Below the pieces are notes generated by a model. That model worked only from the letters and a program-made list of their open reading frames with translations. It had not been told where the DNA came from and did not search any database. Source: Actinomycetes bacterium (lineage in GTDB: Bacteria > Actinomycetota > Acidimicrobiia > Acidimicrobiales > Microtrichaceae). From it: a stretch of DNA of 58,511 nt. Position 1 is the stretch's first letter. The number at the start of each line of letters is the position of its first letter. Below, piece by piece: positions 17,577 through 25,845 of this stretch. The DNA lies in NCBI GenBank assembly GCA_029782335.1, contig JAKOVA010000199.1:1-58511 (forward strand). Reading direction: 5' to 3'. The position numbers and the translations under genes are program-made.

Positions 17577-17881
17577 GTCGTCGAGCGCAACGCGGCCCGG
17601 GATGGCTCGTCGCCAACGGTTGCCGTCACGCTGCGTTGAGCGGCTCGGCCCAGCAACATCGCGGCGCGTTCGCGAGCGATCGGCGCCATGGTCGGATCGA
17701 TCAGCGCCATGACCAGGCCGCGGGGGAGATCCAGGTCCTCGGCCTCGCGTGCGCATCGAACCAGCGTCGTGCTGTCGAGGGATCCCGCCCCGGCTGCCAC
17801 GCTGAGCGTCAGTTGCCGGAGGTCCTCCGCGAGCCTGGAGAATCGATCGGCGGTGGGATCAAGGTGACGTACCGTGGCCAT
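17510..17881 (-). CDS. small hypothetical protein
   Basis: 123 aa from ATG 17881, chosen because TATGGT lies exactly 6 nt upstream on the minus strand. The N-terminal half is helical (FSRLAEDLRQLTLSVAAGAG, LVMALIDPTMAPIARERAAMLL), the tail is Ser/Arg-rich and probably disordered. No family recognised. The last 67 bp overlap the end of cinA on the opposite strand. It is divergent from the LysR gene with the promoters 32 bp apart, so it could be a LysR target. Confidence 0.5.
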   Translation of the reverse strand: MATVRHLDPTADRFSRLAEDLRQLTLSVAAGAGSLDSTTLVRCAREAEDLDLPRGLVMALIDPTMAPIARERAAMLLGRAAQRSVTATVGDEPSRAALRSTTQIVSRRRSASSTEMTVNSRTA

Positions 17882-17887
17882 AGGTTC

Positions 17888-17931
17888 ACCATACGAAGAT
17901 GGGTCCATTAGGTCCAACGATTCTCTATGAT
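17888..17931. promoter_or_regulatory. back-to-back -10 elements of the small gene and the LysR gene
   Basis: Minus strand TATGGT (17888-17893) is 6 nt before the ATG of the small gene. Plus strand TATGAT (17926-17931), a near-perfect -10, overlaps the apparent LysR ATG codons, which would place the transcription start near 17939. The two elements lie within 44 bp, so one bound regulator could affect both. Confidence 0.45.
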
Positions 17932-18916
17932 GGAATCCATCAGTGCACCTGTTGATCTTCGGGATGTCGAACTCCGTCACCTCACGGCCCTCGTTGCGGT
18001 CGCCGAGGAGCGTTCCTTCGGTCGTGCGGCTGCTCGGTTGGGCTACACCCAGTCCGCGGTGAGCCAACAGATCGCCGCGCTGGAGCGGATCGTCGGCGAG
18101 CCGCTCTTCGATCGTCCGGGCGGCCCCCGTCCGATTGAGATCACGCCGGCGGGCACCGTGCTGCTGGCGCATGCGCAGGCGATCGTCGGGCGCATCTCCA
18201 CCGCCGCAGACGAGCTCGCGGCGCACCGCGCGGGTCGAGTGGGGCGCTTGACGATCGGAACGTTCCAGAGCGTCTCGGTGGAGATCCTGCCGACGGTCCT
18301 GATGCGTTATCGCGAGGAGCAGCCCGAACTGCAGTTCCGCCTGATCGAGTCGGACAGCCAACTCGACCTGCTCGAACGCCTCGCCGAAGGTGAGCTCGAC
18401 CTCACCTTCGGAGTGATGCCCATCGTTGGGGACGAGTTCGAGGTCACGCCACTTGCGGCCGACCCCTTCGTCGTCCTGAGCCCGATCGATTCCGAACTCG
18501 CAGGGGGATCGGAGACGGTCAACCCCTCCGAACTCGATGGCGTCGCCATGATCGGCCAGCGTGCCGACGACACGTGTCAGCTCACCTTGGAGAGCGGTAT
18601 GCGAATGGCGGGCGTCGAGATGGAGATCGTCTTCCGCTCGAACGACAACGGGGCTGTCCAGGCAATGGTCCGAGCGGGGATGGGCCACGCGGTGATGGCG
18701 CGGCTGGCATGTGACCCCGATGATCCAACGGTGCTGGTGCGAGCGCTCGACCCGCCGATCCCGCCGCGGGTCATCGCTGTCGTGCAGCGGCAACGCATTC
18801 ACCAGGCGCCCGCCGCTGCACGATTCATCGAACTGACCCGTCAGGCGTGCGCGGAGCTGATGCCGGAGGCGCTGCCCCTGCCCTCCGCCGCGGCGCCCCC
18901 TGGCGGGGATGCTTGA
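17927..18916 (+). CDS. LysR family transcriptional regulator
   Basis: 329 aa. The N-terminal winged HTH is clear: [48 protein letters not shown], followed by a periplasmic-binding-like effector domain. The start is uncertain: ATG 17927 and ATG 17930 both lie inside a TATGAT promoter-like hexamer, and no other ATG/GTG/TTG precedes the HTH, whereas ATC 17939 is 7 nt downstream of that hexamer. The recA SOS promoter begins at the very end of this gene. The regulated gene is unknown. Confidence 0.88.
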   Translation: MMESISAPVDLRDVELRHLTALVAVAEERSFGRAAARLGYTQSAVSQQIAALERIVGEPLFDRPGGPRPIEITPAGTVLLAHAQAIVGRISTAADELAAHRAGRVGRLTIGTFQSVSVEILPTVLMRYREEQPELQFRLIESDSQLDLLERLAEGELDLTFGVMPIVGDEFEVTPLAADPFVVLSPIDSELAGGSETVNPSELDGVAMIGQRADDTCQLTLESGMRMAGVEMEIVFRSNDNGAVQAMVRAGMGHAVMARLACDPDDPTVLVRALDPPIPPRVIAVVQRQRIHQAPAAARFIELTRQACAELMPEALPLPSAAAPPGGDA

Positions 18917-18941
18917 CCGAACAGGCGTTCGGAACTACGCT
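18914..18941 (+). promoter_or_regulatory. LexA-controlled recA promoter with SOS box
   Basis: TTGACC (18914-18919) and TACGCT (18936-18941) are 16 bp apart. Between them lies CGAACAGGCGTTCG (18918-18931), a perfect match to the Gram-positive SOS consensus CGAACRNRYGTTYG. LexA bound here would block the promoter. The -35 overlaps the LysR stop codon. Confidence 0.85.
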
Positions 18942-18987
18942 CCTGTCATTCCTCGGGTCGGTACGACCAGCGCGCTCAGCGCTTCAC

Positions 18988-19009
18988 TGTCACACCCCAT
19001 CCGTAGGTT
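18988..19009 (+). promoter_or_regulatory. second recA promoter, resembling the LexA-independent PafBC-type element
   Basis: TGTCACAC (18988-18995), eight bases, then TAGGTT (19004-19009). The mycobacterial LexA-independent recA promoter has TGTCRGTG-N8-TANNNT; here spacing and the TGTCR part match but GTG is replaced by CAC. The 15-mer GTCACACCCCATCCG recurs in front of the LysM gene divergent from lexA. The regulator assignment is inference. Confidence 0.6.
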
Positions 19010-19026
19010 CTCCAACTACCGAGATC

Positions 19027-19073
19027 GCTGTCGCACTTCGGCAGCTTCAGCCCAGCCGATCCCACCCGGGATC
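19027..19073 (+). promoter_or_regulatory. two hairpins in the recA 5' leader
   Basis: GCTGTCG/CGGCAGC (19027-19033 with 19039-19045, one G-U pair, 5-nt loop) and GATCCC/GGGATC (19058-19063 with 19068-19073, 4-nt loop). The second ends 7 nt before the AAAGGA ribosome-binding site, so it could influence translation. No known RNA family recognised. Confidence 0.35.
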
Positions 19074-19092
19074 AGACCACAAAGGAACCACG

Positions 19093-20157
19093 ATGGTGGA
19101 ACGACAGGATCGCACCAAGGCCCTCGACATGGCGCTCGGCCAGATCGAGAAGCAGTTCGGCAAGGGCTCGGTCATGCGCATGGGGGAGAAGGGCACGATG
19201 AAGGTCGAGTCCATCTCGACCGGCGCCCTGCCTCTCGACATCGCGCTCGGTGTCGGCGGCCTTCCCCGCGGCCGGGTCACCGAGATCTACGGCCCCGAGT
19301 CCTCCGGCAAGTCAACGCTCGCCATGCACGTCGTCGCCGAGGCACAGCGCAACGGCGGTACCTGCGCTTACATCGACGCCGAGCACGCGATGGATCCGAC
19401 CTATGCCGCCCGCATCGGCGTCGATGTCGACCAGTTGCTGATCTCCCAGCCCGACACGGGTGAGCAGGCCCTCGAGATCGCCGACATGCTCGTCCGCTCT
19501 GGTGCCCTCGACGTGGTCGTGATCGACTCCGTCGCGGCGCTCACGCCCCGCGCCGAGATCGAGGGCGAGATGGGCGACAGCCATGTCGGCCTTCAGGCCC
19601 GCCTCATGTCCCAGGCGCTGCGCAAGCTGACCGCAAACCTGAACCGCAGCGACACGATCTGCATCTTCATCAATCAGCTGCGCGAGAAGATCGGGGTGAT
19701 GTTCGGCTCGCCCGAGACCACTCCGGGCGGTCGGGCGCTGAAGTTCTACAGCTCGGTCCGTCTCGACATCCGTCGGATCGAGTCCCTCAAGGATGGGGTC
19801 GAGATCGTCGGGAACCGCACTCGGGTCAAGGTCGTGAAGAACAAGGTGGCACCACCGTTCAAGCAGGCCGAGTTCGACATCATGTACGGCAAGGGGATCA
19901 GCCGAGAGGGCGCCGTCCTCGATCTCGGTGTCGACTTGGGCATCGTGAAGAAGTCGGGAGCCTGGTACACCTACGAGGGCGAGCAACTCGGCCAGGGCCG
20001 GGAGAACGCGAAGTCGTTCCTTGCCGACAACGCCGAGGTGATGGTGGAGATCTCCGAGCGAGTTCGGGCTGCGGCGGGTATCGGTGAGGTCGAAGAGGTC
20101 GATCTCACCACTGATGGGGAGGTCGACCCCGACGACCTCCCCATCAGCCTCGACTGA
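19093..20157 (+). CDS. recA: recombinase RecA
   Basis: 354 aa from ATG 19093 with AAAGGA upstream; the in-frame extension further upstream is leader. It forms filaments on single-stranded DNA, drives strand exchange and stimulates LexA self-cleavage. Visible: [14 protein letters not shown], Walker [10 protein letters not shown] (near residue 67), [10 protein letters not shown], the Walker B region VVIDSVAAL, loop L2 [29 protein letters not shown], and an acidic C-terminus. No intein. Two promoters, one with an SOS box, lie upstream. A perfect inverted repeat starts 2 nt after the stop codon. No recX follows; miaB does. Confidence 0.98.
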   Translation: MVERQDRTKALDMALGQIEKQFGKGSVMRMGEKGTMKVESISTGALPLDIALGVGGLPRGRVTEIYGPESSGKSTLAMHVVAEAQRNGGTCAYIDAEHAMDPTYAARIGVDVDQLLISQPDTGEQALEIADMLVRSGALDVVVIDSVAALTPRAEIEGEMGDSHVGLQARLMSQALRKLTANLNRSDTICIFINQLREKIGVMFGSPETTPGGRALKFYSSVRLDIRRIESLKDGVEIVGNRTRVKVVKNKVAPPFKQAEFDIMYGKGISREGAVLDLGVDLGIVKKSGAWYTYEGEQLGQGRENAKSFLADNAEVMVEISERVRAAAGIGEVEEVDLTTDGEVDPDDLPISLD

Positions 20158-20158
20158 G

Positions 20159-20199
20159 CGCTTTGTCACCCTGCCGTACGATGGCAGGGTGACAAAGCG
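20159..20199. promoter_or_regulatory. perfect 17-bp inverted repeat over the miaB promoter and start
   Basis: Left arm 20159-20175 and right arm 20183-20199 are exact complements (core TTTGTCACCCTGCC). The 7-nt centre gtacgat contains the TACGAT -10 hexamer (20177-20182). The miaB GTG (20189) lies in the right arm. No T-run follows, so it does not look like an intrinsic terminator; a repressor operator or an mRNA hairpin at the start codon is more plausible. Confidence 0.6.
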
Positions 20200-21601
20200 G
20201 TATTTGGTCCGCACCTTCGGGTGTCAGATGAACGAGCACGACTCGGAGCGGATCGCCGGCTTGCTCGAGGCCGATGGCATGGAGCCCGCGACCGACGCCG
20301 AGCATGCGGATGTCATCGTCTTGAACACCTGCTGCATCCGAGAGAACGCCGACAACAAGCTGTACGGCACCCTCGGCCATCTCAAGTCGCTGAAGGACCG
20401 CAACCCCGACCTCGAGATCATGGTCGGCGGATGCCTCGCCCAGAAGGACCGTGAGCTGATCGCCGAGCGTGCGCCCCACGTCGACGTGGTCTTCGGGACG
20501 CACAACGTCGGCCGAGCAGCGACGCTGCTCGCCGAGTCGCGCCTCCACGGCCAGCAAGTCGAGATCGTCGAAGCGGGTGAACTCGCCGACTACGAGGCCT
20601 TCCCCTCCGCGCTGCCGATCCGGCGGGAGGTCGATCATTCGGCGTGGGTCGTCATCCAGATCGGGTGCGACAACTCGTGCGCCTTCTGCATCGTTCCGGC
20701 GGTGCGTGGCCCCGAGGTGTCGCGTCCGTTCGAGGCCCTCGTCGCCGAGGTCGAACAGCTCGCCGCCCAAGGGGTCACCGAGGTCACCCTGCTCGGCCAG
20801 AACGTCAACTCCTACGGTCGCGACCTCGCTCGAGACGCACGCCGCGCCGGCGAACAGGTGGCACTCGCTCCTCGCTTCGCCGAGCTACTCCGGGCGGTCG
20901 GCGCTGTCGAGGGCATCCGGCGGGTTCGCTACACGAGCCCGCACCCCAAAGACCTCCGGCCCGAAACGATCACCGCGATGGCGGAGACGGAGGCGGTGTG
21001 CGAGCACCTCCACCTTCCCCTGCAGTCGGGGAGCGACTCGATCCTCGCGGCGATGCACCGCGGCTACACGGCGGAGCGCTATCTCGAACGACTCGCCGCG
21101 GCGCGGAGCCGGATCGCGGACCTCGCGGTGACCACCGACATCATCGTTGGGTTCCCCGGCGAAACCGACGAGGACTTCGAGGCGACCCTCGAGGTGGCGG
21201 CAGCGGCCGACTACGACTCCGCCTACACCTTCATCTACTCGCCACGCCCGGGCACCGAGGCTGCCGAGCTCGCGGATCGCTTCGTCGACCACGAGGTCGC
21301 CGTGGCGCGAATGGAGCGCCTGCGAGCGGTCGTCGAGCGCAGCTCGCTCCGGCACAACCAGGCGCGCATTGGTCGCGTCGAGGAAGTTCTCGTGGAGGGC
21401 CCGTCGAAGAAGAACCCCGACGTGCTGACGGGCCGCACTCGTCAGAACAAGCTGGTTCACTTCGCGGCGGCACCGATCCGCCGGGGCAGCTACGCCCTCG
21501 TCACCGTGACCGACGCGGGGCTGTCGTCACTTCGTGGCGAGCTGCTCGAAGTCACGGCCCCAGCGCGGCACCGCACCCGCATCCCCGTCGCGACCGCCTG
21601 A
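20189..21601 (+). CDS. miaB: tRNA-2-methylthio-N6-dimethylallyladenosine synthase MiaB
   Basis: 470 aa from GTG 20189 (TACGAT lies 6 nt upstream, leaderless geometry). This radical-SAM enzyme adds the methylthio group to i6A37 of tRNAs reading UNN codons. The N-terminal cluster domain reads VRTFGCQMNEHDSERI and LNTCCIRENADNKLYG; the radical-SAM cluster is Cys160-x3-Cys164-x2-Cys167 in GCDNSCAFCIVPAVRG. LLGQNVNSYG and the C-terminal TRAM domain follow. It sits directly before miaA, which makes its substrate. Expression may be controlled by the large palindrome at its start. Confidence 0.95.
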   Translation: MTKRYLVRTFGCQMNEHDSERIAGLLEADGMEPATDAEHADVIVLNTCCIRENADNKLYGTLGHLKSLKDRNPDLEIMVGGCLAQKDRELIAERAPHVDVVFGTHNVGRAATLLAESRLHGQQVEIVEAGELADYEAFPSALPIRREVDHSAWVVIQIGCDNSCAFCIVPAVRGPEVSRPFEALVAEVEQLAAQGVTEVTLLGQNVNSYGRDLARDARRAGEQVALAPRFAELLRAVGAVEGIRRVRYTSPHPKDLRPETITAMAETEAVCEHLHLPLQSGSDSILAAMHRGYTAERYLERLAAARSRIADLAVTTDIIVGFPGETDEDFEATLEVAAAADYDSAYTFIYSPRPGTEAAELADRFVDHEVAVARMERLRAVVERSSLRHNQARIGRVEEVLVEGPSKKNPDVLTGRTRQNKLVHFAAAPIRRGSYALVTVTDAGLSSLRGELLEVTAPARHRTRIPVATA

Positions 21602-21610
21602 TTTCACGTC

Positions 21611-22555
21611 GTGCCGCTTCCTGCCGCGACGCTCCCGCCGCTGTCGATCGTCGGCGTGACCGCCTCGGGCAAGAGCTCCCTGGCGCTTGATCTCGCCGAG
21701 CGTCACGGCGCCGAGATCGTGTCGGTCGACTCGATGCAGGTCTACCGGGGGATGGACATCGGCACAGCCAAGCCGACTCGCGGCGAACAGGCTCGCGTCC
21801 CGCACCACCTGATCGACCTCCTCGACGCGAATGAGGAGTGCTCGGTGGCGTGGTTCCGTGATCGGGCCGACGAGGTGCTGCCAGCCCTCGCCGAACGCTC
21901 GGTCCCGGTGATCCTCGTCGGCGGCACCGGCCTCTACCACCGGGCGATCGTCGACCGACTCGAGCTCCCCGGACGATTCGAGCAGATCTCCGCCGAGCTC
22001 GAATCCGTGGCCGACACCGCATCCCTCCACGCCCGGCTCCGCGCGCTCGATCCGGAGGCGGCCGCACGAATGGATCCCGCGAACCGCCGCCGCATCATTC
22101 GCGCCCTCGAAGTGACGATCGGTTCCGGCCGACCCTTCTCCTCCTACGGTCCGGGCCTCGAGGTCTATCCGCTGAGCTCGACGGTGATCGTCGGGCTCGC
22201 CGTGCAGCGCGCGCAGCTCGAGGATCGCCTCACCACGCGTTTCGACGCGCAGCTCGCCGCGGGGTTCGTCGAGGAAGTGCGTCGGATCGAGGCGAGCACG
22301 GGCTGGTCTCGCACCGCCGCGCAGGCACTCGGCTACCGCGAACTACTCGATCACGTTCGTGACGGCCGTCCGCTCGCCGAGTGCCGCAGCGACGCCATCG
22401 TCCACATCCGACGGTTCGCGGTTCGCCAGGATCGCTGGTTTCGGCGCGACCCGCGCATTGTCTGGTTTGACGCCACGTCACCGCATCTCCTCGAGCAGGT
22501 CTCGGCGCACTGGCAGAAAGCAGGTGAGCGCGACGATGACGGCTCGCTACCGTGA
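21611..22555 (+). CDS. miaA: tRNA dimethylallyltransferase MiaA
   Basis: 314 aa; transfers dimethylallyl to A37 of tRNAs reading UNN codons, the step before MiaB. P-loop VGVTASGKSSLALDLA near residue 15, VSVDSMQVYRGMDIGTAKP, and the acceptor segment NRRRIIRALEVTIGSG. The start is a GTG 9 nt after the miaB stop. The C-terminus overlaps the probable dapF promoter. It appears to head the run miaA-dapF-hflX-dapC-dapE. Confidence 0.94.
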   Translation: MPLPAATLPPLSIVGVTASGKSSLALDLAERHGAEIVSVDSMQVYRGMDIGTAKPTRGEQARVPHHLIDLLDANEECSVAWFRDRADEVLPALAERSVPVILVGGTGLYHRAIVDRLELPGRFEQISAELESVADTASLHARLRALDPEAAARMDPANRRRIIRALEVTIGSGRPFSSYGPGLEVYPLSSTVIVGLAVQRAQLEDRLTTRFDAQLAAGFVEEVRRIEASTGWSRTAAQALGYRELLDHVRDGRPLAECRSDAIVHIRRFAVRQDRWFRRDPRIVWFDATSPHLLEQVSAHWQKAGERDDDGSLP

Positions 22556-22559
22556 CCCC

Positions 22560-23363
22560 GTGCCTGTGACCGACGGAATCCAGCTCACCAAACATCACGG
22601 GCTCGGCAACGACTTCCTCGTCGCCCGCGTCCCCCAAGCCGTCGCGGTGCCGCGCACCGCAGCGTTTGCCCGCGCGGTGTGCGACCGTCATTTCGGGATC
22701 GGCGCGGACGGCCTGCTCTTCGCCGAGGCCGTCTCCGACGGTGCAGACGTCGAGATGGTCCTCCTCAACAGCGACGGATCGCGTGCGGAGATCTCCGGCA
22801 ACGGGCTGCGCTGCCTGGTGCAGGCGGTCCTCCGCTCCGACGGCCGACGCGAGGGCGAGCTGCGCGTGCGCACCGACGCGGGACTCCGCCACGTGACGAG
22901 CACACCCACCGACGAGCCCAACGTCGATCTGCTCACCGCCGAGATGGGTGAGGTCAAGCCCGGCCCGACGGTTCCGGACCTCCCGATCGAAGCGCTCGAC
23001 GCCATCGGCCTCGACATCGGCAATCCTCACGTCGTCATCCACGTCGCCTCCCTCGACGGCCTCGACCCTGCACGCATCGGCCCGCCGATCGAAGCGGCGG
23101 TGCCCGGCGGCGTGAACGTACATCTCCTCGTCGCTGAGGATGACACGACGGTGCGGCTCCTCCACTGGGAGCGCGGCGCAGGGATCACCCAGGCGTGCGG
23201 GTCCGGCGCCAGTGTCGCCGCCGCGGCCGCCCGCTCATGGGGATTGACCGGCGACGAGGTCGTCGTCCGGATGCCCGGCGGGGCGGCCACTGTGCTGCTC
23301 GACGGCGGCGCGGTGCGTCTGCGGGCCACCGCGACCATCGTGGGGGAGGTGACGCTCCGATGA
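22560..23363 (+). CDS. dapF: diaminopimelate epimerase with a substituted catalytic cysteine
   Basis: 267 aa from GTG 22560, 6 nt after TACCGT (22548-22553); ATG 22536 in the same frame is an alternative. It interconverts LL- and meso-diaminopimelate for lysine and peptidoglycan. The N-terminal KHHGLGNDFLV motif is standard. The cofactor-free mechanism uses two Cys. The second is present (Cys213 in TQACGSGAS). The first, normally in a CGNG motif, is Ser79 here (AEISGNGLRC; codon TCC at 22794-22796). Ser may still act as a base, or the activity may be altered. The stop overlaps the hflX start (ATGA). Confidence 0.9.
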   Translation: MPVTDGIQLTKHHGLGNDFLVARVPQAVAVPRTAAFARAVCDRHFGIGADGLLFAEAVSDGADVEMVLLNSDGSRAEISGNGLRCLVQAVLRSDGRREGELRVRTDAGLRHVTSTPTDEPNVDLLTAEMGEVKPGPTVPDLPIEALDAIGLDIGNPHVVIHVASLDGLDPARIGPPIEAAVPGGVNVHLLVAEDDTTVRLLHWERGAGITQACGSGASVAAAAARSWGLTGDEVVVRMPGGAATVLLDGGAVRLRATATIVGEVTLR

Positions 23364-24724
23364 CCGACCAGCACCAACCAGACGACCACGACGACCAAAC
23401 GCCGCCCATCGACTCGCACCGCGGCGCCTTCGGGGAGTTCGCGGGCGAGTCCGACGCGTTCATCGACCGGAGCTTCCGTGAGCGGATCGTGCTCGCCGCG
23501 GTCGCGCTCCCAGACCATTCCGATGAGGAGGTCGAGGCGAACCTCGACGAGCTCGCGCGTCTCGTCGACACGGCGGGAGCGGATGAGGTCGGCCGTTTCG
23601 TGCAGCGACGTCGCTCCCCGGACCCAGCGACCTTCGTCGGCTCGGGCAAGGTGCAGGAGATCCGCCAACTCGCCGTGGCGACCGACTGCGACACGGTCGT
23701 CTTCGACGACGAGCTGGCTCCCGCGCAACAGCGGAACCTCGAGAAGCTCCTGGGCCGTACCGCCATCGATCGCACCGCGGTGATCCTCGACATCTTCGCC
23801 CAGAACGCCTCCAGCCAGGAAGGCAAGGCGCAGGTCGAACTCGCGCAGCTCCGTTACCGACTGCCCCGCCTCCGCGGTCGAGGCGGGCGGATGTCCCAGC
23901 AGGTGAACGCGATCGGCCTTCGCGGCGGGCCGGGGGAGAAACAGCTCGAGATCGACCGGCGTCGCCTCGTCAAGCGGATCCACCAGCTCGAGGGCGAACT
24001 CCGCCAGATCGGACGACACCGAGACACCCAGCGGAAGTCACGTCGCCGCTCCGGCCTCCGCCACGTCGTGATCGTCGGGTACACCAACGCCGGGAAGTCG
24101 ACGCTCCTGAACCGTCTCACCGCCGCCGGCGTCCTGGTGGAGGATCGGCTCTTCGCGACCCTCGACGCCACGACGCGTCGGTTGCAGCTCCCCGGCGGCG
24201 AACCCGTGCTGCTGACCGACACCGTCGGTTTCGTCCGCAAGCTGCCCCACCAGTTGGTCGAGGCGTTCAAGTCGACCCTCGACGTCGCAGCCGAAGCCGA
24301 CCTGCTGATCCATCTTCTCGACGCCTCCGCGGCCGACGCCGACGGACAGCTCGCCGCGGTCCGGGGCGTCCTCGAGGAGATCGGCGCGGCCGATCGCCCG
24401 GAGCTTCTGGTGGTGAACAAAGCCGACGTGGCACCCGAGCGGGCGGCTCGGATCGCCGCGGATCATCCGGGTTCGGTCGTGATCTCAGCGACGACGGGCG
24501 CTGGAACCGACGAGTTGCTGACCGCAATCGGCGATCGGCTCCGAGGGATGCGACGCATCTCGACGTTCCTGGTTCCCTATGACCGGGGAGACGTCGTCGC
24601 CGGGCTGCATCGTGCCGGTGAGGTGCTGTCGGAGACCACGACGGAGGCGGGTTTGCAGATGCGAGTGAGCGTCGAACGCGCCGATCAGGGCCGCTTCGCC
24701 GAGTTCCGGGTGTCCTCCGCATGA
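23360..24724 (+). CDS. hflX: GTPase HflX
   Basis: 454 aa; ribosome-associated GTPase that splits stalled ribosomes. A highly charged N-terminus (DQHQPDDHDDQTPP) precedes the nucleotide-binding HflX domain (PATFVGSGKVQEI, VFDDELAPAQQRNLEK) and a coiled-coil (LEIDRRRLVKRIHQLEGEL). G-motifs: G1 GYTNAGKST, G3 DTVGF, G4 NKAD. It is fully coupled: ATGA overlaps with dapF upstream and dapC downstream. Confidence 0.94.
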   Translation: MTDQHQPDDHDDQTPPIDSHRGAFGEFAGESDAFIDRSFRERIVLAAVALPDHSDEEVEANLDELARLVDTAGADEVGRFVQRRRSPDPATFVGSGKVQEIRQLAVATDCDTVVFDDELAPAQQRNLEKLLGRTAIDRTAVILDIFAQNASSQEGKAQVELAQLRYRLPRLRGRGGRMSQQVNAIGLRGGPGEKQLEIDRRRLVKRIHQLEGELRQIGRHRDTQRKSRRRSGLRHVVIVGYTNAGKSTLLNRLTAAGVLVEDRLFATLDATTRRLQLPGGEPVLLTDTVGFVRKLPHQLVEAFKSTLDVAAEADLLIHLLDASAADADGQLAAVRGVLEEIGAADRPELLVVNKADVAPERAARIAADHPGSVVISATTGAGTDELLTAIGDRLRGMRRISTFLVPYDRGDVVAGLHRAGEVLSETTTEAGLQMRVSVERADQGRFAEFRVSSA

Positions 24725-25845
24725 GCGGGTTCGTCCCTCCGCCCTACCCCTACGACCGGCTCCGCGGCCTCCAGGACCGTGCGGCGGCACACCACGTCGA
24801 AGTGTTCGACCTGTCGATCGGCACCCCCTGCGACGCACCACCCCCGAGTGTCCTCGAGGCCGAGGCAACCTCCCAGAGCGAGCGGGGCTATCCCACCTCG
24901 ATCGGCTCGGAGGAGTACCGAACGGCTGCGGTGGGGTGGGTCGGGCGCCGATTCGGTGTCGATCTCGAAGCTTCCGGAGTCGCCGCGTGCGTCGGCACGA
25001 AGGAGTTCGTCGTTGGCCTGCCGCACTGGCTCCGCCTCCGTCAGCCCGACCGCGACACCGTCCTGTATCCGGCCGTCAGCTACCCCTCCTACGCGATGGG
25101 GGCGACCCTCGCAGGGTGTCGGGCCGTGGAGGTGCCGTGCGACGAGCAGTGGCGCATCCGCCTCGACGCGATCGATCCCGACGACGCAGCGCGGGCGTTG
25201 TGTCTGTGGGTCAACACTCCCGGCAACCCGGCAGGCGCGCTCGACGATCTCGACGCCGCCGCCGCATGGGGGCGGGATCGTGGCGTGCTGGTCGCCTCCG
25301 ACGAGTGCTACGCCGAGTTCACCTGGGCGGGGTCACCGAGGACCATCCTGAGCTCAGGCCTCGACGGGGTGCTCGCGCTGCACTCGCTGTCGAAGCGCTC
25401 GAACCTGGCCGGTCTCCGCGTCGGGTTCTACGCCGGAGACCGCGACGTGGTCGGCTACCTGGCAGAGGTGCGCAAACACGTGGGGCTGATGGTGCCCGGC
25501 CCGGCGCAGGCCGCGGGGGCGGCGGCGTGGAGCGACGACGGTCATGTGGAGGCACAGCGCGACCGCTACCACCGGCGCCTCGAGACACTCGCGGCCGCGC
25601 TTCGCGGCGCCAGTGTGGACGTGGCGCTTCCCGGCGGTGGCTTCTATCTCTGGATTCCCGCGCCCGGCGGTGACGCCTGGGGCCTCGCGGGGCGCCTCGC
25701 CGAAGCCGCCGGCGTGGTGGGCAGCCCGGGAGAGTTCTACGGACCGGCAGGTGCGGGCCACCTCCGGCTGGCGATGGTGCAACCCGACGCCGCCATCGCC
25801 ACGATCGCCGCCCGGCTCACCGGCGTTCGACTGGACGAGGCGTGA
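24721..25845 (+). CDS. dapC: succinyldiaminopimelate transaminase (class I/II aminotransferase)
   Basis: 374 aa PLP enzyme. Motifs: DLSIGTPCDAPP, VGTKEFVVGLPHWLRL, WVNTPGNPAGAL with the conserved Asn, SDECYAEF with the Asp that contacts PLP nitrogen, and the Schiff-base lysine in SLSKRSNLAGLRVGF. It aminates N-succinyl-2-amino-6-ketopimelate. The specific role is inferred from the actinobacterial DapC-like sequence and its position between dapF and dapE. Translationally coupled with hflX and dapE. Confidence 0.88.
   Translation: MSGFVPPPYPYDRLRGLQDRAAAHHVEVFDLSIGTPCDAPPPSVLEAEATSQSERGYPTSIGSEEYRTAAVGWVGRRFGVDLEASGVAACVGTKEFVVGLPHWLRLRQPDRDTVLYPAVSYPSYAMGATLAGCRAVEVPCDEQWRIRLDAIDPDDAARALCLWVNTPGNPAGALDDLDAAAAWGRDRGVLVASDECYAEFTWAGSPRTILSSGLDGVLALHSLSKRSNLAGLRVGFYAGDRDVVGYLAEVRKHVGLMVPGPAQAAGAAAWSDDGHVEAQRDRYHRRLETLAAALRGASVDVALPGGGFYLWIPAPGGDAWGLAGRLAEAAGVVGSPGEFYGPAGAGHLRLAMVQPDAAIATIAARLTGVRLDEA

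Noticed and set aside
20159-20199. intrinsic terminator of recA
   Set aside because: The hairpin is strong, but no T-run follows on either strand, and it contains the miaB -10 box and start codon.
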